Assembly: GCF_900105905.1 (NCBI RefSeq) | Contig: NZ_FNSV01000005.1 | Span: 4,340,001-4,404,000 of the forward strand | Reading direction: 5' to 3' | Origin: Rhodococcus koreensis | Lineage (GTDB): Bacteria; Actinomycetota; Actinomycetes; Mycobacteriales; Mycobacteriaceae | DNA: 64,000 bases | Part shown: piece after piece, positions 26,803 through 41,060 of the stretch | Layout of the letters: each line of letters starts with the position of its first letter | Position numbering within the stretch: the first letter of the stretch is position 1 | Made by a program: the position numbers and the translations under genes | Notes under the pieces: generated by a model | What the model was told of the DNA's origin: nothing | Databases searched by the model: none | Seen by the model: only the letters and a program-made list of their open reading frames with translations

Positions 26803-26872
26803 GGTTTCGCGTGCGCCGGTCGACACAGCCGTTGGACTCAGAAAGTCCACATCGAACCTGGAGATCAATCCC

Positions 26873-28681
26873 ATGTCCCCCGCTGACGCCTTTACCTCCG
26901 GAACGCGCACCATCACGCCGCCTTCCAAGCCTGCTCCCTCCGATCAGCCGGAATGGAACACGCAGAAGAATTCGTCGATGCCGACGTTCCGCTACCGCTC
27001 CTTCTCCGAGGAAGTGGAGCCGGTGTCGCTGCCGGATCGCACGTGGCCCGACAAGATCATCGACCGCGCCCCGCAGTGGTGCGCCGTCGATCTCCGTGAC
27101 GGCAACCAGGCACTGATCGACCCGATGAGCCCCGCCCGCAAGCGCCGCATGTTCGAACTGCTGGTGCGGATGGGGTACAAGGAGATCGAGGTCGGCTTCC
27201 CGTCGGCGAGCCAGACGGATTTCGACTTCGTCCGCGAGATCATCGAAGACGGCGCGATTCCGGACGACGTCACCATTCAGGTGCTCACGCAGTCCCGGCC
27301 GGAGCTGATCAAGCGCACGTTCGAGGCCTGTGAGGGCGCGAACAAGGTGATCGTCCACTTCTACAATTCGACGTCCGTCCTGCAGCGCCGGGTGGTGTTC
27401 AAGGCCGACCGCGAGGTGATCAAGAAGATCGCGACGGACGCGGCGACCCTGGCCCTCGAAGAGGCGAAGAACTACCCGGACACGCAGTGGCGCTGGGAGT
27501 ACTCCCCCGAGTCGTACACCGGCACGGAACTCGAGTACGCCAAGGAGGTGTGCGACGCCGTCACCGAGGTGCTGCAGCCGACGCCGCAGAACCCGGTGAT
27601 CCTGAACCTGCCCGCCACCGTCGAGATGGCGACGCCGAACGTGTACGCCGACTCCATCGAGTGGATGCACCGCAACCTCGCCCGCCGCGACTCGGTCATC
27701 CTGTCGCTGCATCCCCACAACGACCGCGGCACCGGTGTGGCCGCCGCCGAGCTGGGCTACCAGGCCGGCGCCGACCGCATCGAGGGCTGCCTGTTCGGTA
27801 ACGGCGAGCGCACCGGCAACGTCTGCCTGGTCACGCTCGGACTCAACATGTTCACCCGCGGCGTCGACCCGCAGATCGACTTCTCGAACATCGACGAGAT
27901 CCGCCGCACCGTCGAGTACTGCAACCAGCTGCCCGTCCACGAGCGCCACCCGTACGGCGGCGACCTCGTGTACACCGCGTTCTCCGGCAGCCACCAGGAC
28001 GCGATCAACAAGGGTCTCGACGCGATGAAGTTCGACGCCGACTCGCAGGACGCGGACGTCGACGACATCCTGTGGGCGGTCCCCTACCTGCCGATCGACC
28101 CGAAGGACGTGGGCCGCACGTACGAGGCCGTGATCCGCGTGAACTCGCAGTCCGGCAAGGGCGGCGTCGCGTACATCATGAAGGCCGATCACGGGCTGGT
28201 GCTGCCGCGTCGCCTGCAGATCGAGTTCTCGCAGGCCGTCCAGCGGATCACCGACGGCGAGGGCGGGGAGGTGTCGCCCAAGGAGATGTGGGACGTTTTC
28301 CACGAGGAGTACCTGGCTCCGATCACGCCGCTCGAGCGGATGAAGCAGAAGGTCACCGCGGCCGAGGAGGACGGCGGCACCGACTCCATCACCGCGACGG
28401 TGAAGGTCGACGGCAAGGAGCACGAGATCTCGGGTTCGGGCAACGGCCCGCTCGCCGCGTTCGTCGACGCGCTCGCCACGATCGACTTCGACGTGCGCGT
28501 CCTCGACTACTCGGAGCACGCCATGTCGGCGGGCGACGACGCCCAGGCGGCCGCGTACGTCGAGTGCGCGGTGACCGCTCCCGACGGGCGGAACACCGTG
28601 GTCTGGGGTGTCGGCATCGCGACGTCGATCACCACCGCGTCGCTGCGCGCCGTCGTCTCGGCGGTCAACCGGGCGCACTGA
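26873..28681 (+). CDS. leuA: 2-isopropylmalate synthase
   Basis: The 602-residue enzyme condenses acetyl-CoA with 2-oxoisovalerate, the first committed step of leucine synthesis. It has the DRE-TIM fold with CAVDLRDGNQALIDPMS (metal and substrate site), EVGFPSASQTDFDFVR, SLHPHNDRGTGVAAAELG and the GNGERTGNVCLVTLGLN motif. A C-terminal LeuA regulatory domain (about 450-602, TATVKVDGKEHEISGSGNGP ...) would bind leucine for feedback inhibition. Length and order match the long actinobacterial LeuA. The start at 26873 (MSPADAFTSG) is plausible; a later start at MPTFRYRSF is possible. Regulation is indicated by the leader peptide and stem-loop upstream. In M. tuberculosis leuA lies in the same relation to murT/gatD. 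Confidence 0.97.
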   Translation: MSPADAFTSGTRTITPPSKPAPSDQPEWNTQKNSSMPTFRYRSFSEEVEPVSLPDRTWPDKIIDRAPQWCAVDLRDGNQALIDPMSPARKRRMFELLVRMGYKEIEVGFPSASQTDFDFVREIIEDGAIPDDVTIQVLTQSRPELIKRTFEACEGANKVIVHFYNSTSVLQRRVVFKADREVIKKIATDAATLALEEAKNYPDTQWRWEYSPESYTGTELEYAKEVCDAVTEVLQPTPQNPVILNLPATVEMATPNVYADSIEWMHRNLARRDSVILSLHPHNDRGTGVAAAELGYQAGADRIEGCLFGNGERTGNVCLVTLGLNMFTRGVDPQIDFSNIDEIRRTVEYCNQLPVHERHPYGGDLVYTAFSGSHQDAINKGLDAMKFDADSQDADVDDILWAVPYLPIDPKDVGRTYEAVIRVNSQSGKGGVAYIMKADHGLVLPRRLQIEFSQAVQRITDGEGGEVSPKEMWDVFHEEYLAPITPLERMKQKVTAAEEDGGTDSITATVKVDGKEHEISGSGNGPLAAFVDALATIDFDVRVLDYSEHAMSAGDDAQAAAYVECAVTAPDGRNTVVWGVGIATSITTASLRAVVSAVNRAH

Positions 28682-28696
28682 CCGCTGCCGCACCAC

Positions 28697-28735
28697 CGCT
28701 GCCGCAGGCGCGCATCACGTGCACCTGCGGCAGCG
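28697..28735 (+). terminator. strong stem-loop after leuA
   Basis: CGCTGCCGCAGG (28697-28708) pairs perfectly over 12 bp with 28724-28735; the loop is 15 bases and GTCGTTT follows. It lies just after the leuA stop codon. Confidence 0.8.
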
Positions 28736-28857
28736 TCGTTTCCGGGGCCGCTCATTTTCAGGCCCTCGGAAAATGGCGCTCTCCGGGCACCGGGTGACTA
28801 CCCTGGTAACGGAGTCCACACCGGACCCGAACCGCCTCGGACCCCTCGGGGGGCGTC

Positions 28858-30597
28858 GTGAATCTGGCATTTCAACAGCATCGTCCGGTCCGTCCGTATC
28901 CGGCCCGGCGCCGCGCCAAGGGCAGCTTCTTCTACAAGATGATCACGACGACGGATCCCAAGGACCTGGGGATTCTGTACCTGATCACGTCGTTCGCCTT
29001 CTTCATGGCCGGCGGTCTGATGGCGCTGCTGATCCGCGGCGAACTGGCCGTCCCGGGTCTGCAGTTCCTGTCGAACGAGCAGTACAACCAGCTGTTCACG
29101 ATGCACGGCACGATCATGCTGCTGCTGTATGCGACGCCGATCGTGTTCGGGTTCGCCAACTACATCCTGCCGCTGCAGATCGGTGCCCCCGACGTCGCGT
29201 TTCCCCGCCTCAACGCATTCAGTTACTGGGCGTTCCTGTTCGGCGGGACCATCGCGATCGCGGGCTTCGTCACCCCGGGCGGTGCCGCGGACTTCGGCTG
29301 GACGGCGTACTCGCCGCTGACGAGCGCGCTGCACTCGCCGGGCGTCGGCGCCGACCTGTGGATCATGGGGCTGGCGCTGTCCGGCCTCGGCACCATCCTC
29401 GGCGGGGTCAACATGATCACCACCGTCATCTGCCTGCGGGCGCCGGGCATGACGATGTTCCGGATGCCGATCTTCACGTGGAACATCTTCGTCACCAGCA
29501 TCCTGATCCTGGTCGCGTTCCCGATCCTCACGGCCGCGCTGATGGGTCTGTTCGTCGACCGGCACCTGGGCGGGAACCTGTACGACCCGGCGACCGGCGG
29601 CGTGCTGTTGTGGCAGCACCTGTTCTGGTTCTTCGGCCACCCGGAGGTGTACATCGTGGCGCTGCCGTTCTTCGGCATCGTCACTGAGGTCTTCCCGGTG
29701 TTCAGCCGCAAGCCGGTGTTCGGGTACAACGGGCTCGTCTACGCGACGATCGCCATCGCGGCCCTGTCGATCGCCGTGTGGGCGCACCACATGTACGCGA
29801 CCGGCGCGGTACTGCTGCCGTTCTTCTCGTTCATGACGTTCCTGATCGCGGTGCCCACCGGGGTGAAGATCTTCAACTGGGTCGGCACCATGTGGAAGGG
29901 TCAGCTGACGTTTGAGACCCCCATGCTGTTCTCGCTCGGCTTCCTCATCACGTTCATCTTCGGCGGCCTCACCGGCGTCATCCTCGCGAGCCCGCCGCTG
30001 GACTTCCACGTCACGGACAGCTACTTCGTCATCGCCCACTTCCACTACGTGCTGTTCGGGACGATCGTCTTCGCCACCTACGCCGGCATCTACTTCTGGT
30101 TCCCGAAGATGACCGGACGCATGCTCGACGAACGCCTCGGCAAGTGGCACTTCTGGACGACGTTCACGGGGTTCCACGGCACGTTCCTCGTCCAGCACTG
30201 GCTCGGTGCGGAGGGGATGCCGCGCCGCTACGCCGACTACCTGCCCTCGGACGGCTTCACCGTCCTCAACTCGGTGTCGACGGTGTTCGCGTTCGTCCTC
30301 GGGGCATCGACGGTGCCGTTCGTCTGGAACGTCTTCAAGAGCTACCGGTACGGCGAGGTGGTGACGGTGGACGACCCGTGGGGTTTCGGCAACTCCCTCG
30401 AGTGGGCGACCAGCTGCCCGCCGCCGCGGCACAACTTCACGGAGTTGCCGCGCATCCGCTCCGAGCGGCCGGCGTTCGAACTGCACTATCCGCACATGGT
30501 CGACCGGATGCACCGCGAGGCGCACGTGGGCCTGCGGGGCGCGGTGGCGCACGCGACCGAACCCGCCGCCGCCGAACCGAAGGTGAACCCTCAGTAA
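28858..30597 (+). CDS. ctaD: cytochrome c oxidase subunit I
   Basis: The 579-residue integral membrane protein is the catalytic subunit of aa3-type oxidase, which reduces O2 to water and pumps protons. Visible ligands: the heme a His in FTMHGTIMLLLY, the CuB His and cross-linked Tyr in HPEVYIVALP, the CuB pair in WAHHMYATG, and the heme a3/heme a pair in IAHFHYVLFG. Around twelve hydrophobic helices are present. The GTG start at 28858 gives an N-terminal leader RRRAKGSFFYKMITTTDP typical of actinobacterial CtaD. No other ctaC, ctaE or qcr genes are nearby, which is normal for mycobacteria and Rhodococcus, where ctaD stands apart. It is monocistronic between leuA and the carboxylase. Confidence 0.97.
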   Translation: MNLAFQQHRPVRPYPARRRAKGSFFYKMITTTDPKDLGILYLITSFAFFMAGGLMALLIRGELAVPGLQFLSNEQYNQLFTMHGTIMLLLYATPIVFGFANYILPLQIGAPDVAFPRLNAFSYWAFLFGGTIAIAGFVTPGGAADFGWTAYSPLTSALHSPGVGADLWIMGLALSGLGTILGGVNMITTVICLRAPGMTMFRMPIFTWNIFVTSILILVAFPILTAALMGLFVDRHLGGNLYDPATGGVLLWQHLFWFFGHPEVYIVALPFFGIVTEVFPVFSRKPVFGYNGLVYATIAIAALSIAVWAHHMYATGAVLLPFFSFMTFLIAVPTGVKIFNWVGTMWKGQLTFETPMLFSLGFLITFIFGGLTGVILASPPLDFHVTDSYFVIAHFHYVLFGTIVFATYAGIYFWFPKMTGRMLDERLGKWHFWTTFTGFHGTFLVQHWLGAEGMPRRYADYLPSDGFTVLNSVSTVFAFVLGASTVPFVWNVFKSYRYGEVVTVDDPWGFGNSLEWATSCPPPRHNFTELPRIRSERPAFELHYPHMVDRMHREAHVGLRGAVAHATEPAAAEPKVNPQ

Positions 30598-31013
30598 CTT
30601 CCGTGTGAAAGTTCCCGTCTGCGAGAACATCTCGAAAAACCGGACGAAACCGACTCCGTGACAACGGGTTGCAGACAACTCGCCGAAGGACGCCCAGTTC
30701 GACGGAATTCCGGCCTTCTTACTCTCTCGTAGGGTCGACACGCAATTCCTTGAAGACTTGACAAGCCGATCGGGGCCCCGCAGAAGTTACGCGCGGGTAC
30801 ATATTTTCGACGTTATGCTCGCATTCCCCGAGCATCGGCCCTGCAACGACGCAGGTCCGACGATCGCGTTCGGGGCGCCCCTGGAGGTAGTCAAGCGGGT
30901 TGTGCAGGGGTGCACGTGTCCGCGAAGGCGGCACCCAGTCCTCGGCGGACATGGCCTTGGCCATCGAAACACTCTGCGGATCAATGAGTTTTACGGAAAC
31001 GGAGCGATAACAG
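30598..31013. other. 416-base intergenic region before the carboxylase gene
   Basis: No supported gene is present. The region probably holds the ctaD terminator and the carboxylase promoter and 5' leader. A TTGACA hexamer at 30758-30763 and a TTATGCT element at 30813-30819 are possible promoter parts, but their spacing does not fit a single promoter. GGAG lies shortly before the ATG at 31014. Confidence 0.4.
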
Positions 31014-36500
<5,487 letters not shown>

Positions 36501-36508
36501 TCCCCACC

Positions 36509-36546
36509 CGAACGGCCGCGGCACCTACCGGTGTCGCGGCCGTTCG
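36509..36546 (+). terminator. terminator hairpin after the acyl-CoA carboxylase gene
   Basis: The arms 36509-36525 (CGAACGGCCGCGGCACC) and 36530-36546 pair at 16 of 17 positions with a 4-base loop, starting nine bases after the stop codon. No long T-run is seen, which is common for actinobacterial hairpins. Confidence 0.85.
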
Positions 36547-36664
36547 GCGTTCGCGGGCGTGGCGTCAGGTCGGCCCGCATTTCACCTGTTTCGGATGACG
36601 CGGGCGCCCCGACCCGGTGCGATAGTCAGCGCAGAGTGAATTCGACTGTGAATGGAGCGCTGCT

Positions 36665-37045
36665 ATGGACTCTTTCTGGGACTTTCTCTGGGTGATCATC
36701 GTCACCTTCGGCTTCGTGGCCTACCTGATCCTGTTGTTCTCCATCATCACCGACCTGTTCCGCGACCATAAGACGTCGGGCTGGGTGAAGGCGATCTGGA
36801 TCGTCTTCCTGTTCTTCGTCCCGCTGCTGACCGCGCTCGTGTACCTCATCACCCGGAGCAAGAGCATGGCCGAGCGGTCGATGGCGGCCGCGCAGGAGGC
36901 GAAGCAGGCGCAGGACAGCTACATCCGTTCCGTCGCGGGCAAGTCCTCGGCCGAGCAGATCGCTGACGCGAAGGCCCTCCTCGACGCGGGCACGATCACG
37001 CAGGCGGAATACGACACGCTGAAGGCGAAGGCGCTGAGCAGCTGA
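36665..37045 (+). CDS. small membrane protein with PLD-nuclease-N-like region and SHOCT domain
   Basis: The 126-residue protein starts with two membrane helices (FLWVIIVTFGFVAYLILLFS at residues 7-26 and AIWIVFLFFVPLLTALVYLI at about 43-62), an arrangement found in cardiolipin-synthase-like N-terminal (PLDc_N) segments. A polar linker leads to a C-terminal SHOCT motif (SSAEQIADAKALLDAGTITQ followed by AEYDTLKAKAL). SHOCT motifs occur at the ends of many unrelated proteins and are thought to aid oligomerisation. Function unknown. A GGAG motif precedes the ATG, and a perfect 11-bp terminator follows. Confidence 0.85.
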   Translation: MDSFWDFLWVIIVTFGFVAYLILLFSIITDLFRDHKTSGWVKAIWIVFLFFVPLLTALVYLITRSKSMAERSMAAAQEAKQAQDSYIRSVAGKSSAEQIADAKALLDAGTITQAEYDTLKAKALSS

Positions 37046-37059
37046 GCGCCCGCCCCGAC

Positions 37060-37086
37060 GAAGGCCCGCCTGCCCGGCGGGCCTTC
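37060..37086 (+). terminator. terminator between SHOCT gene and convergent LysR gene
   Basis: GAAGGCCCGCC (37060-37070) pairs perfectly with 37076-37086 over a 5-base loop, followed by TTCCGTTTCC. It can serve both convergent genes. Confidence 0.88.
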
Positions 37087-37103
37087 TTCCGTTTCCGGTC
37101 CCT

Positions 37104-37997
37104 TCACTCCGCGATCCGGGCCGCGACGTCCCGGAACGCCTGCAGCACGGTGGCGACGGCGGGAACGTCGTCGGCTGCGGGTCTGCGCGCCAGTTCGTAG
37201 ATGCGGGCGGCGCGCACCCCGGCCAGGGGAAGCTGGACCACCGCGCGGCTGGTCACCGCGTGCCGGGCCAGCAGGGCCACGCCGTGACCGCCGGCGACGA
37301 GTTCCTCGATGACCCGGAAGTCGTTGATGCGCATCGCCACGTGCGGCTGCACACCGGTCGCGGCGGCCACCGACATCAGCACGTCGTCGACGGGAAATCC
37401 GCCGCGCACACTGATCCACCGCTCGTCCGCCAGCTGGTCCGGCCGGACCGCGTCCTGTCCGGCGAGCAGATGGCCGGGCGGCAGGATGAGGTCGATGGGC
37501 TCGCGCATCAGCGGCTCGGCCGTCACCCGCGGCGACGACGTGTCCGGGGCCCGCTCGTCGCGGTGGGTCAGCACCACGTCGTAATCGGCGAGCAGTGCGG
37601 GCACCGCGGCCGCGGGCAGGTCCTCGTCCCGCGCCTGCACATCCACCCAGCTTCCCGCGAGCGCGTCCAACAATCCGGGCAGCAGCAGCGCGGCCCCGGA
37701 CGGGAACAGCGCCACCCGCACCCGGCCGCGCGGCGAACCGCGGTAGGCGCTCATCTCCGCCGCCGCGCGGTCCAGGGCGGCCACGACGTCATCGGCGCGG
37801 ACGACGAGGGCCTGACCGGCATCGGTGAGCCGCAGCCGGCGGCCTGCCGGTTCGAGCAGCGTCACCCCGGCCTCCCGCGAGAGGATCTTGAGCTGCTGCG
37901 ACACCGCCGACGGCGTCATCGACAACGCCTGCGCGGTCGCCGCCACCGTCCCGCGGTCCGCGAGCTCGCGGAGCACGCGCAACCGGGTCGCATCCAT
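37104..37997 (-). CDS. LysR-family transcriptional regulator
   Basis: The 297-residue protein has the LysR helix-turn-helix at its N-terminus (RLRVLRELADRGTVAATAQA, then LSMTPSAVSQQLKILSREAG) and the periplasmic-binding-like effector domain (about 90-290; GRVRVALFPSGAALLLPGLL, VARHAV-type hinge and C-terminal strand). The related ArgP/IciA-like subgroup often controls amino acid export. It is divergent from an EamA/RhaT-type exporter 73 bases away, the usual position of a LysR target, and a LysR-type palindrome overlaps its own start codon. The inducer is unknown. Confidence 0.92.
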   Translation of the reverse strand: MDATRLRVLRELADRGTVAATAQALSMTPSAVSQQLKILSREAGVTLLEPAGRRLRLTDAGQALVVRADDVVAALDRAAAEMSAYRGSPRGRVRVALFPSGAALLLPGLLDALAGSWVDVQARDEDLPAAAVPALLADYDVVLTHRDERAPDTSSPRVTAEPLMREPIDLILPPGHLLAGQDAVRPDQLADERWISVRGGFPVDDVLMSVAAATGVQPHVAMRINDFRVIEELVAGGHGVALLARHAVTSRAVVQLPLAGVRAARIYELARRPAADDVPAVATVLQAFRDVAARIAE

Positions 37998-38012
37998 GTA
38001 GCAAAACTACAT
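37996..38012. promoter_or_regulatory. LysR-type operator overlapping the regulator's start codon
   Basis: ATGTAGCAAAACTACAT has perfect 6-bp arms around a 5-base centre and contains the LysR T-N11-A pattern. It covers the lysR start codon and lies about 60 bases before the EamA gene, so it could both autorepress lysR and activate the exporter gene. Confidence 0.75.
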
Positions 38013-38069
38013 CGATGGTGCACATTTATGCGCTTGTCCTGATTGTTTCCGGCCCTCACGATGGAATGC

Positions 38070-38987
38070 ATGACCTCCCGCGACCGGCTGCTCGGACTCA
38101 CCGTCGTCGTCCTGTGGGGGCTCAACTTCCTCGCCATCCGCGCAGGCCTCGACCACTTCCCGCCGTTCTTCTTCGCGGCCCTGCGATTCTTCGTCATCGC
38201 GATCCCGGTGATCCTGTTCGTTCCCCGTCCGCAGGTCCCGCTGAAATGGCTGCTCGTGTACGGCCTCGGATTCGGTGTCGGCCAGTTCGCCTTCCTGTTC
38301 TGGGCCATGCACGTCGGGATGCCGACCGGGCTGGCGTCGCTGGTGCTGCAGTCCTCGGCGCCGTTCACGGTGGTCCTCGGCGCGGCCGCGCTGCGGGAGC
38401 GGCTGCGGCCGACGCAGGTGGGCGGGCTGCTCGTGGCGATGGCCGGGATGACCCTCATCGGCTGGGACCGCGCCCAGCACGCCGCGCTGCTGCCGGTGGC
38501 CCTGACCCTGTTCGCGGGACTGTCGTGGGCGCTGGGCAACATCGGCAATCGCAAGGCCGCGTCGGATCAGCCGATGCGTCTGATGCTGTGGATGTGCGTC
38601 ATCCCACCGCTGCCGATGCTGGCGCTGTCGCTCGGTGTGGAGGGCCCGTCGGCCGGCTGGGACTCCCTGACGTCCTCGCTGCACGGCGCCGGCCCGCTGG
38701 CGCTCGCGGGCCTCGCCTACATCGTGATCCTCGGCACGGTCGCGGGCTCGGGTCTGTGGACGGCGCTGCTCAGCCGCTACCCCGCCGGGATGGTCGCGCC
38801 GTTCTCCCTGCTGGTCCCGATCGTCGGGATCGGGGCGTCCTGGCTGGTGCTGCACGAGGAGCCGAGCGTCCTGTCGCTGATCGGCGGGGCCGTCGTCATC
38901 GCCGGTGCCACCGCCACCCAGGTGAGTGGCAAAGTGCGTCCGAGCACACTTTCGCACTCACGTGCCCCCGCGCGAGTCGGCGTCTGA
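38070..38987 (+). CDS. EamA/DMT-family transporter
   Basis: The protein is 305 residues from the ATG at 38070 (an in-frame ATG at 38061 is possible). It has ten hydrophobic helices in two EamA repeats: LLGLTVVVLWGLNFLAIRAG at the start, PTGLASLVLQSSAPFTVVLG in the middle of repeat 1, and GMVAPFSLLVPIVGIGASWL near the end. DMT transporters of this type export amino acids or other metabolites. The last helix ends at about ATATQ; the remaining 20 or so residues (VSGKVRPSTLSHSRAPARVG) are encoded by a class A palindrome and look non-native, so the original stop was probably lost by insertion of the repeat. The LysR gene is divergent, with an operator between. Confidence 0.9.
   Translation: MTSRDRLLGLTVVVLWGLNFLAIRAGLDHFPPFFFAALRFFVIAIPVILFVPRPQVPLKWLLVYGLGFGVGQFAFLFWAMHVGMPTGLASLVLQSSAPFTVVLGAAALRERLRPTQVGGLLVAMAGMTLIGWDRAQHAALLPVALTLFAGLSWALGNIGNRKAASDQPMRLMLWMCVIPPLPMLALSLGVEGPSAGWDSLTSSLHGAGPLALAGLAYIVILGTVAGSGLWTALLSRYPAGMVAPFSLLVPIVGIGASWLVLHEEPSVLSLIGGAVVIAGATATQVSGKVRPSTLSHSRAPARVGV
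38919..38964. repeat. class A palindrome, copy A3, inside a gene's 3' end
   Basis: CAGGTGAGTGGCAAAGTG (38919-38936) pairs with 38947-38964 at 15 of 18 positions. It is read in frame by the EamA gene and encodes part of its C-terminal tail. It ends 49 bases before the murT start codon. Confidence 0.88.
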
Positions 38988-39012
38988 CCGGACCCTGTGC
39001 AAAACTCGCGGA

Positions 39013-40266
39013 GTGAGTACTGGAACTGGGATCACGACGCGCGGCAAGGTCGCCCTGCGCGCAGCGGCCGCGGCCTCGTGGGCGTCGCAGAAGGCCGGGC
39101 GCGGCAAGGGCTCGATGATCGGCGGACTGATCGCCCTCAAGATCGACCCGACCCTGATGGAACAGCTCGGCGCCCACCGGCGCACCGCGGTGATCACCGG
39201 CACCAACGGCAAGTCCACCACCACCCGGATGACAGCGGCGGCGCTCTCCACGCTCGGTGAGGTCGCGACGCAGGCGGACGGCGCCAACATGGACGCCGGC
39301 ATCGTCGCCGCGCTCAGCACCCGCGTCCACGCGCCCCTCGCCGCCCTCGAGGTCGACGAACTGCACGTCCCGCACGTCAGCGACGCCGTCAACCCCGAAG
39401 CCCTCGTTCTGCTCAATCTCAGCCGCGATCAGCTCGACCGCGTCGGCGAGATCAACATGATCGAACGCAAACTCCGCGCCTGCGTCGCCGCGCACCCGGA
39501 GTCCGTCGTGATCGCCAATTGCGACGACGTCCTCGTCACCTCGGTCGCCTACGACGCGAAGAACGTCGTCTGGGTCGCCGCGGGCGGCGGCTGGGCCAGC
39601 GACGCCGCCAGCTGTCCGCGCACCGGCGAACCCATCGTCTGGGAGGGCTCCCACTGGCGCAGCACCGGCTCCGACTTCGCGCGCCCCACCCCCGACTGGT
39701 GGCTGGACGACGAAAACCTGTACGGGCCCGACGGTCTGAAGATCCCGATGACGCTCGCCCTACCCGGGCGCGCCAACCGCGGCAACGCCGCGCAGGCCGT
39801 CGCGGCGGCCGTCGCGATGGGCGCCAAGGCGGAGGACGCGGTCGCCGCCGCGGCCACCGTGCAGGAGGTCGCGGGCCGCTACAGCACCGTCGAGGTCGGT
39901 TCGCACTCCGTGCACATGCTGCTCGCCAAGAACCCCGCCGGCTGGCAGGAAGCGCTGTCGATGATCGACCCCACCGTCGACGGCCTCGTGATCGCCGTGA
40001 ACGGGCAGGTCCCCGACGGCGAGGACCTGTCCTGGCTGTGGGACGTGCGGTTCGAGCACTTCGAGGGCGTCAAGGTGGTGGCGGCCGGCGAACGCGGCAC
40101 CGACCTGGCCGTCCGCCTCACGTACGCCGGAGTCGAGCACACCCTCGACCCGAACCCGTTGCGGGCCATCGCGTCCTGCCCGCCCGGACGCGTCGAGGTG
40201 CTCGCCAACTACACCGCGTTCCGCGACCTCAACACCGCCATCGCGAAGGAGGCGCGCAATGCCTGA
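39013..40266 (+). CDS. murT: lipid II isoglutaminyl synthase, MurT subunit
   Basis: The protein is 417 residues from the GTG at 39013. It is a Mur ligase relative: ATP-binding ITGTNGKSTTTRMTAAAL, LEVDELHVPHVSDAVNP, LLNLSRDQLDRVGEINMIE, LPGRANRGNAAQAVAAA and a C-terminal DPNPLRAIASCPPGRVEVL. With GatD it amidates the D-glutamate of lipid II to D-isoglutamine, as shown in Staphylococcus aureus and S. pneumoniae. The MurT zinc ribbon of those proteins has four cysteines; here the corresponding segment (SCPRTGEPIVWEGSHW) keeps one, so zinc is probably not bound. It overlaps gatD by eight bases. The product acts at the cytoplasmic face of the membrane. Confidence 0.94.
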   Translation: MSTGTGITTRGKVALRAAAAASWASQKAGRGKGSMIGGLIALKIDPTLMEQLGAHRRTAVITGTNGKSTTTRMTAAALSTLGEVATQADGANMDAGIVAALSTRVHAPLAALEVDELHVPHVSDAVNPEALVLLNLSRDQLDRVGEINMIERKLRACVAAHPESVVIANCDDVLVTSVAYDAKNVVWVAAGGGWASDAASCPRTGEPIVWEGSHWRSTGSDFARPTPDWWLDDENLYGPDGLKIPMTLALPGRANRGNAAQAVAAAVAMGAKAEDAVAAAATVQEVAGRYSTVEVGSHSVHMLLAKNPAGWQEALSMIDPTVDGLVIAVNGQVPDGEDLSWLWDVRFEHFEGVKVVAAGERGTDLAVRLTYAGVEHTLDPNPLRAIASCPPGRVEVLANYTAFRDLNTAIAKEARNA

Positions 40267-40969
40267 CTCGACCGTCCGCATCGGCCTGGTGCTGCCCGAC
40301 GTGATGGGCACCTACGGCGACGGCGGCAACGCCCTGATCCTCCGGCAGCGGCTGCGGATGCGCGGCTACGACGCGGAGATCGTCGAGATCACGCTGAACG
40401 ACCCGGTCCCGGAGTCCCTCGACGTGTACACGCTCGGCGGCGCCGAGGACTCGGCGCAGCGCCTCGCCACCCGGCACCTCGCCAAGTACCCCGGACTGCA
40501 GAAGGCCGCCGAACGCGGCGCCCCCGTCCTGGCGATCTGTGCCGCCATCCAGGTGCTCGGCAACTGGTACGAGACGTCGAGCGGCGAACGCGTCGACGGT
40601 GTGTCGATGCTCGACGTCACCACGTCCCCGCAGGCGACGCGGTCCATCGGCGAGGTGATCACGGCCCCGCAGATCGACGGGTTGACGCAGCCGCTGACGG
40701 GGTTCGAAAACCACCGCGGCGGAACCACACTCGGCGCCGGAGCCCGCGGCCTCGCCCGGGTCACGCACGGCGTCGGCAACGGTGTCGGGGACGGGCTCGA
40801 GGGCGTCGTCCAGGGTTCCGTGATCGGCACGTACATGCACGGACCCGCGCTCGCCCGCAACCCCGAACTCGCCGACCTGCTACTGAAGCGGGCACTGGGC
40901 GTCGACGAACTCGCGCCCCTCGACCTGCCCGAGGTCGAGCAGCTGCGCCGGGAGCGCCTGCGCGTCTAG
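40259..40969 (+). CDS. gatD: lipid II isoglutaminyl synthase, GatD glutaminase subunit
   Basis: The 236-residue protein is a class I glutamine amidotransferase of the CobB/CobQ-like type: a start IGLVLPDVMGTYGDGGNALI, the nucleophile Cys in VLAICAAIQVLG (about residue 94), FENHRGGTTLG in the middle and the catalytic His in GTYMHGPALARNP. It supplies ammonia to MurT for lipid II amidation. ATG at 40259 overlaps the murT stop, giving translational coupling. Its stop codon TAG is fused to the edge of a class A palindrome (TAGGTGAGCG). Orthologues lie in the same order in M. tuberculosis. Confidence 0.94.
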   Translation: MPDSTVRIGLVLPDVMGTYGDGGNALILRQRLRMRGYDAEIVEITLNDPVPESLDVYTLGGAEDSAQRLATRHLAKYPGLQKAAERGAPVLAICAAIQVLGNWYETSSGERVDGVSMLDVTTSPQATRSIGEVITAPQIDGLTQPLTGFENHRGGTTLGAGARGLARVTHGVGNGVGDGLEGVVQGSVIGTYMHGPALARNPELADLLLKRALGVDELAPLDLPEVEQLRRERLRV

Positions 40970-41011
40970 GTGAGCGCCAAAGCGTGGTCCCGCACGCTTT
41001 TCCACTCACCT
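40968..41011. repeat. class A palindrome, copy A4a
   Basis: AGGTGAGCGCCAAAGCGTG (40968-40986) pairs with 40993-41011 at 16 of 19 positions. Its first bases are the last two bases of the gatD stop codon. A second copy follows four bases later. Confidence 0.88.
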
Positions 41012-41014
41012 GCG

Positions 41015-41060
41015 CAGGTGAGTGGGAAAGCGTCCCCGGACACTCTTTTTCACTCACGTG
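41015..41060. repeat. class A palindrome, copy A4b, at the 3' end of DUF559 gene 1
   Basis: CAGGTGAGTGGGAAAGCGT (41015-41033) and 41042-41060 pair at 15 of 19 positions. The right arm contains the TGA stop codon of the minus-strand DUF559 gene (41050-41052). Confidence 0.85.

Noticed and set aside
30598..31013. A small RNA or gene in the gap before the carboxylase gene
   Set aside because: Only scattered promoter-like hexamers are seen; no frame with a ribosome-binding site and no strong hairpin was found.
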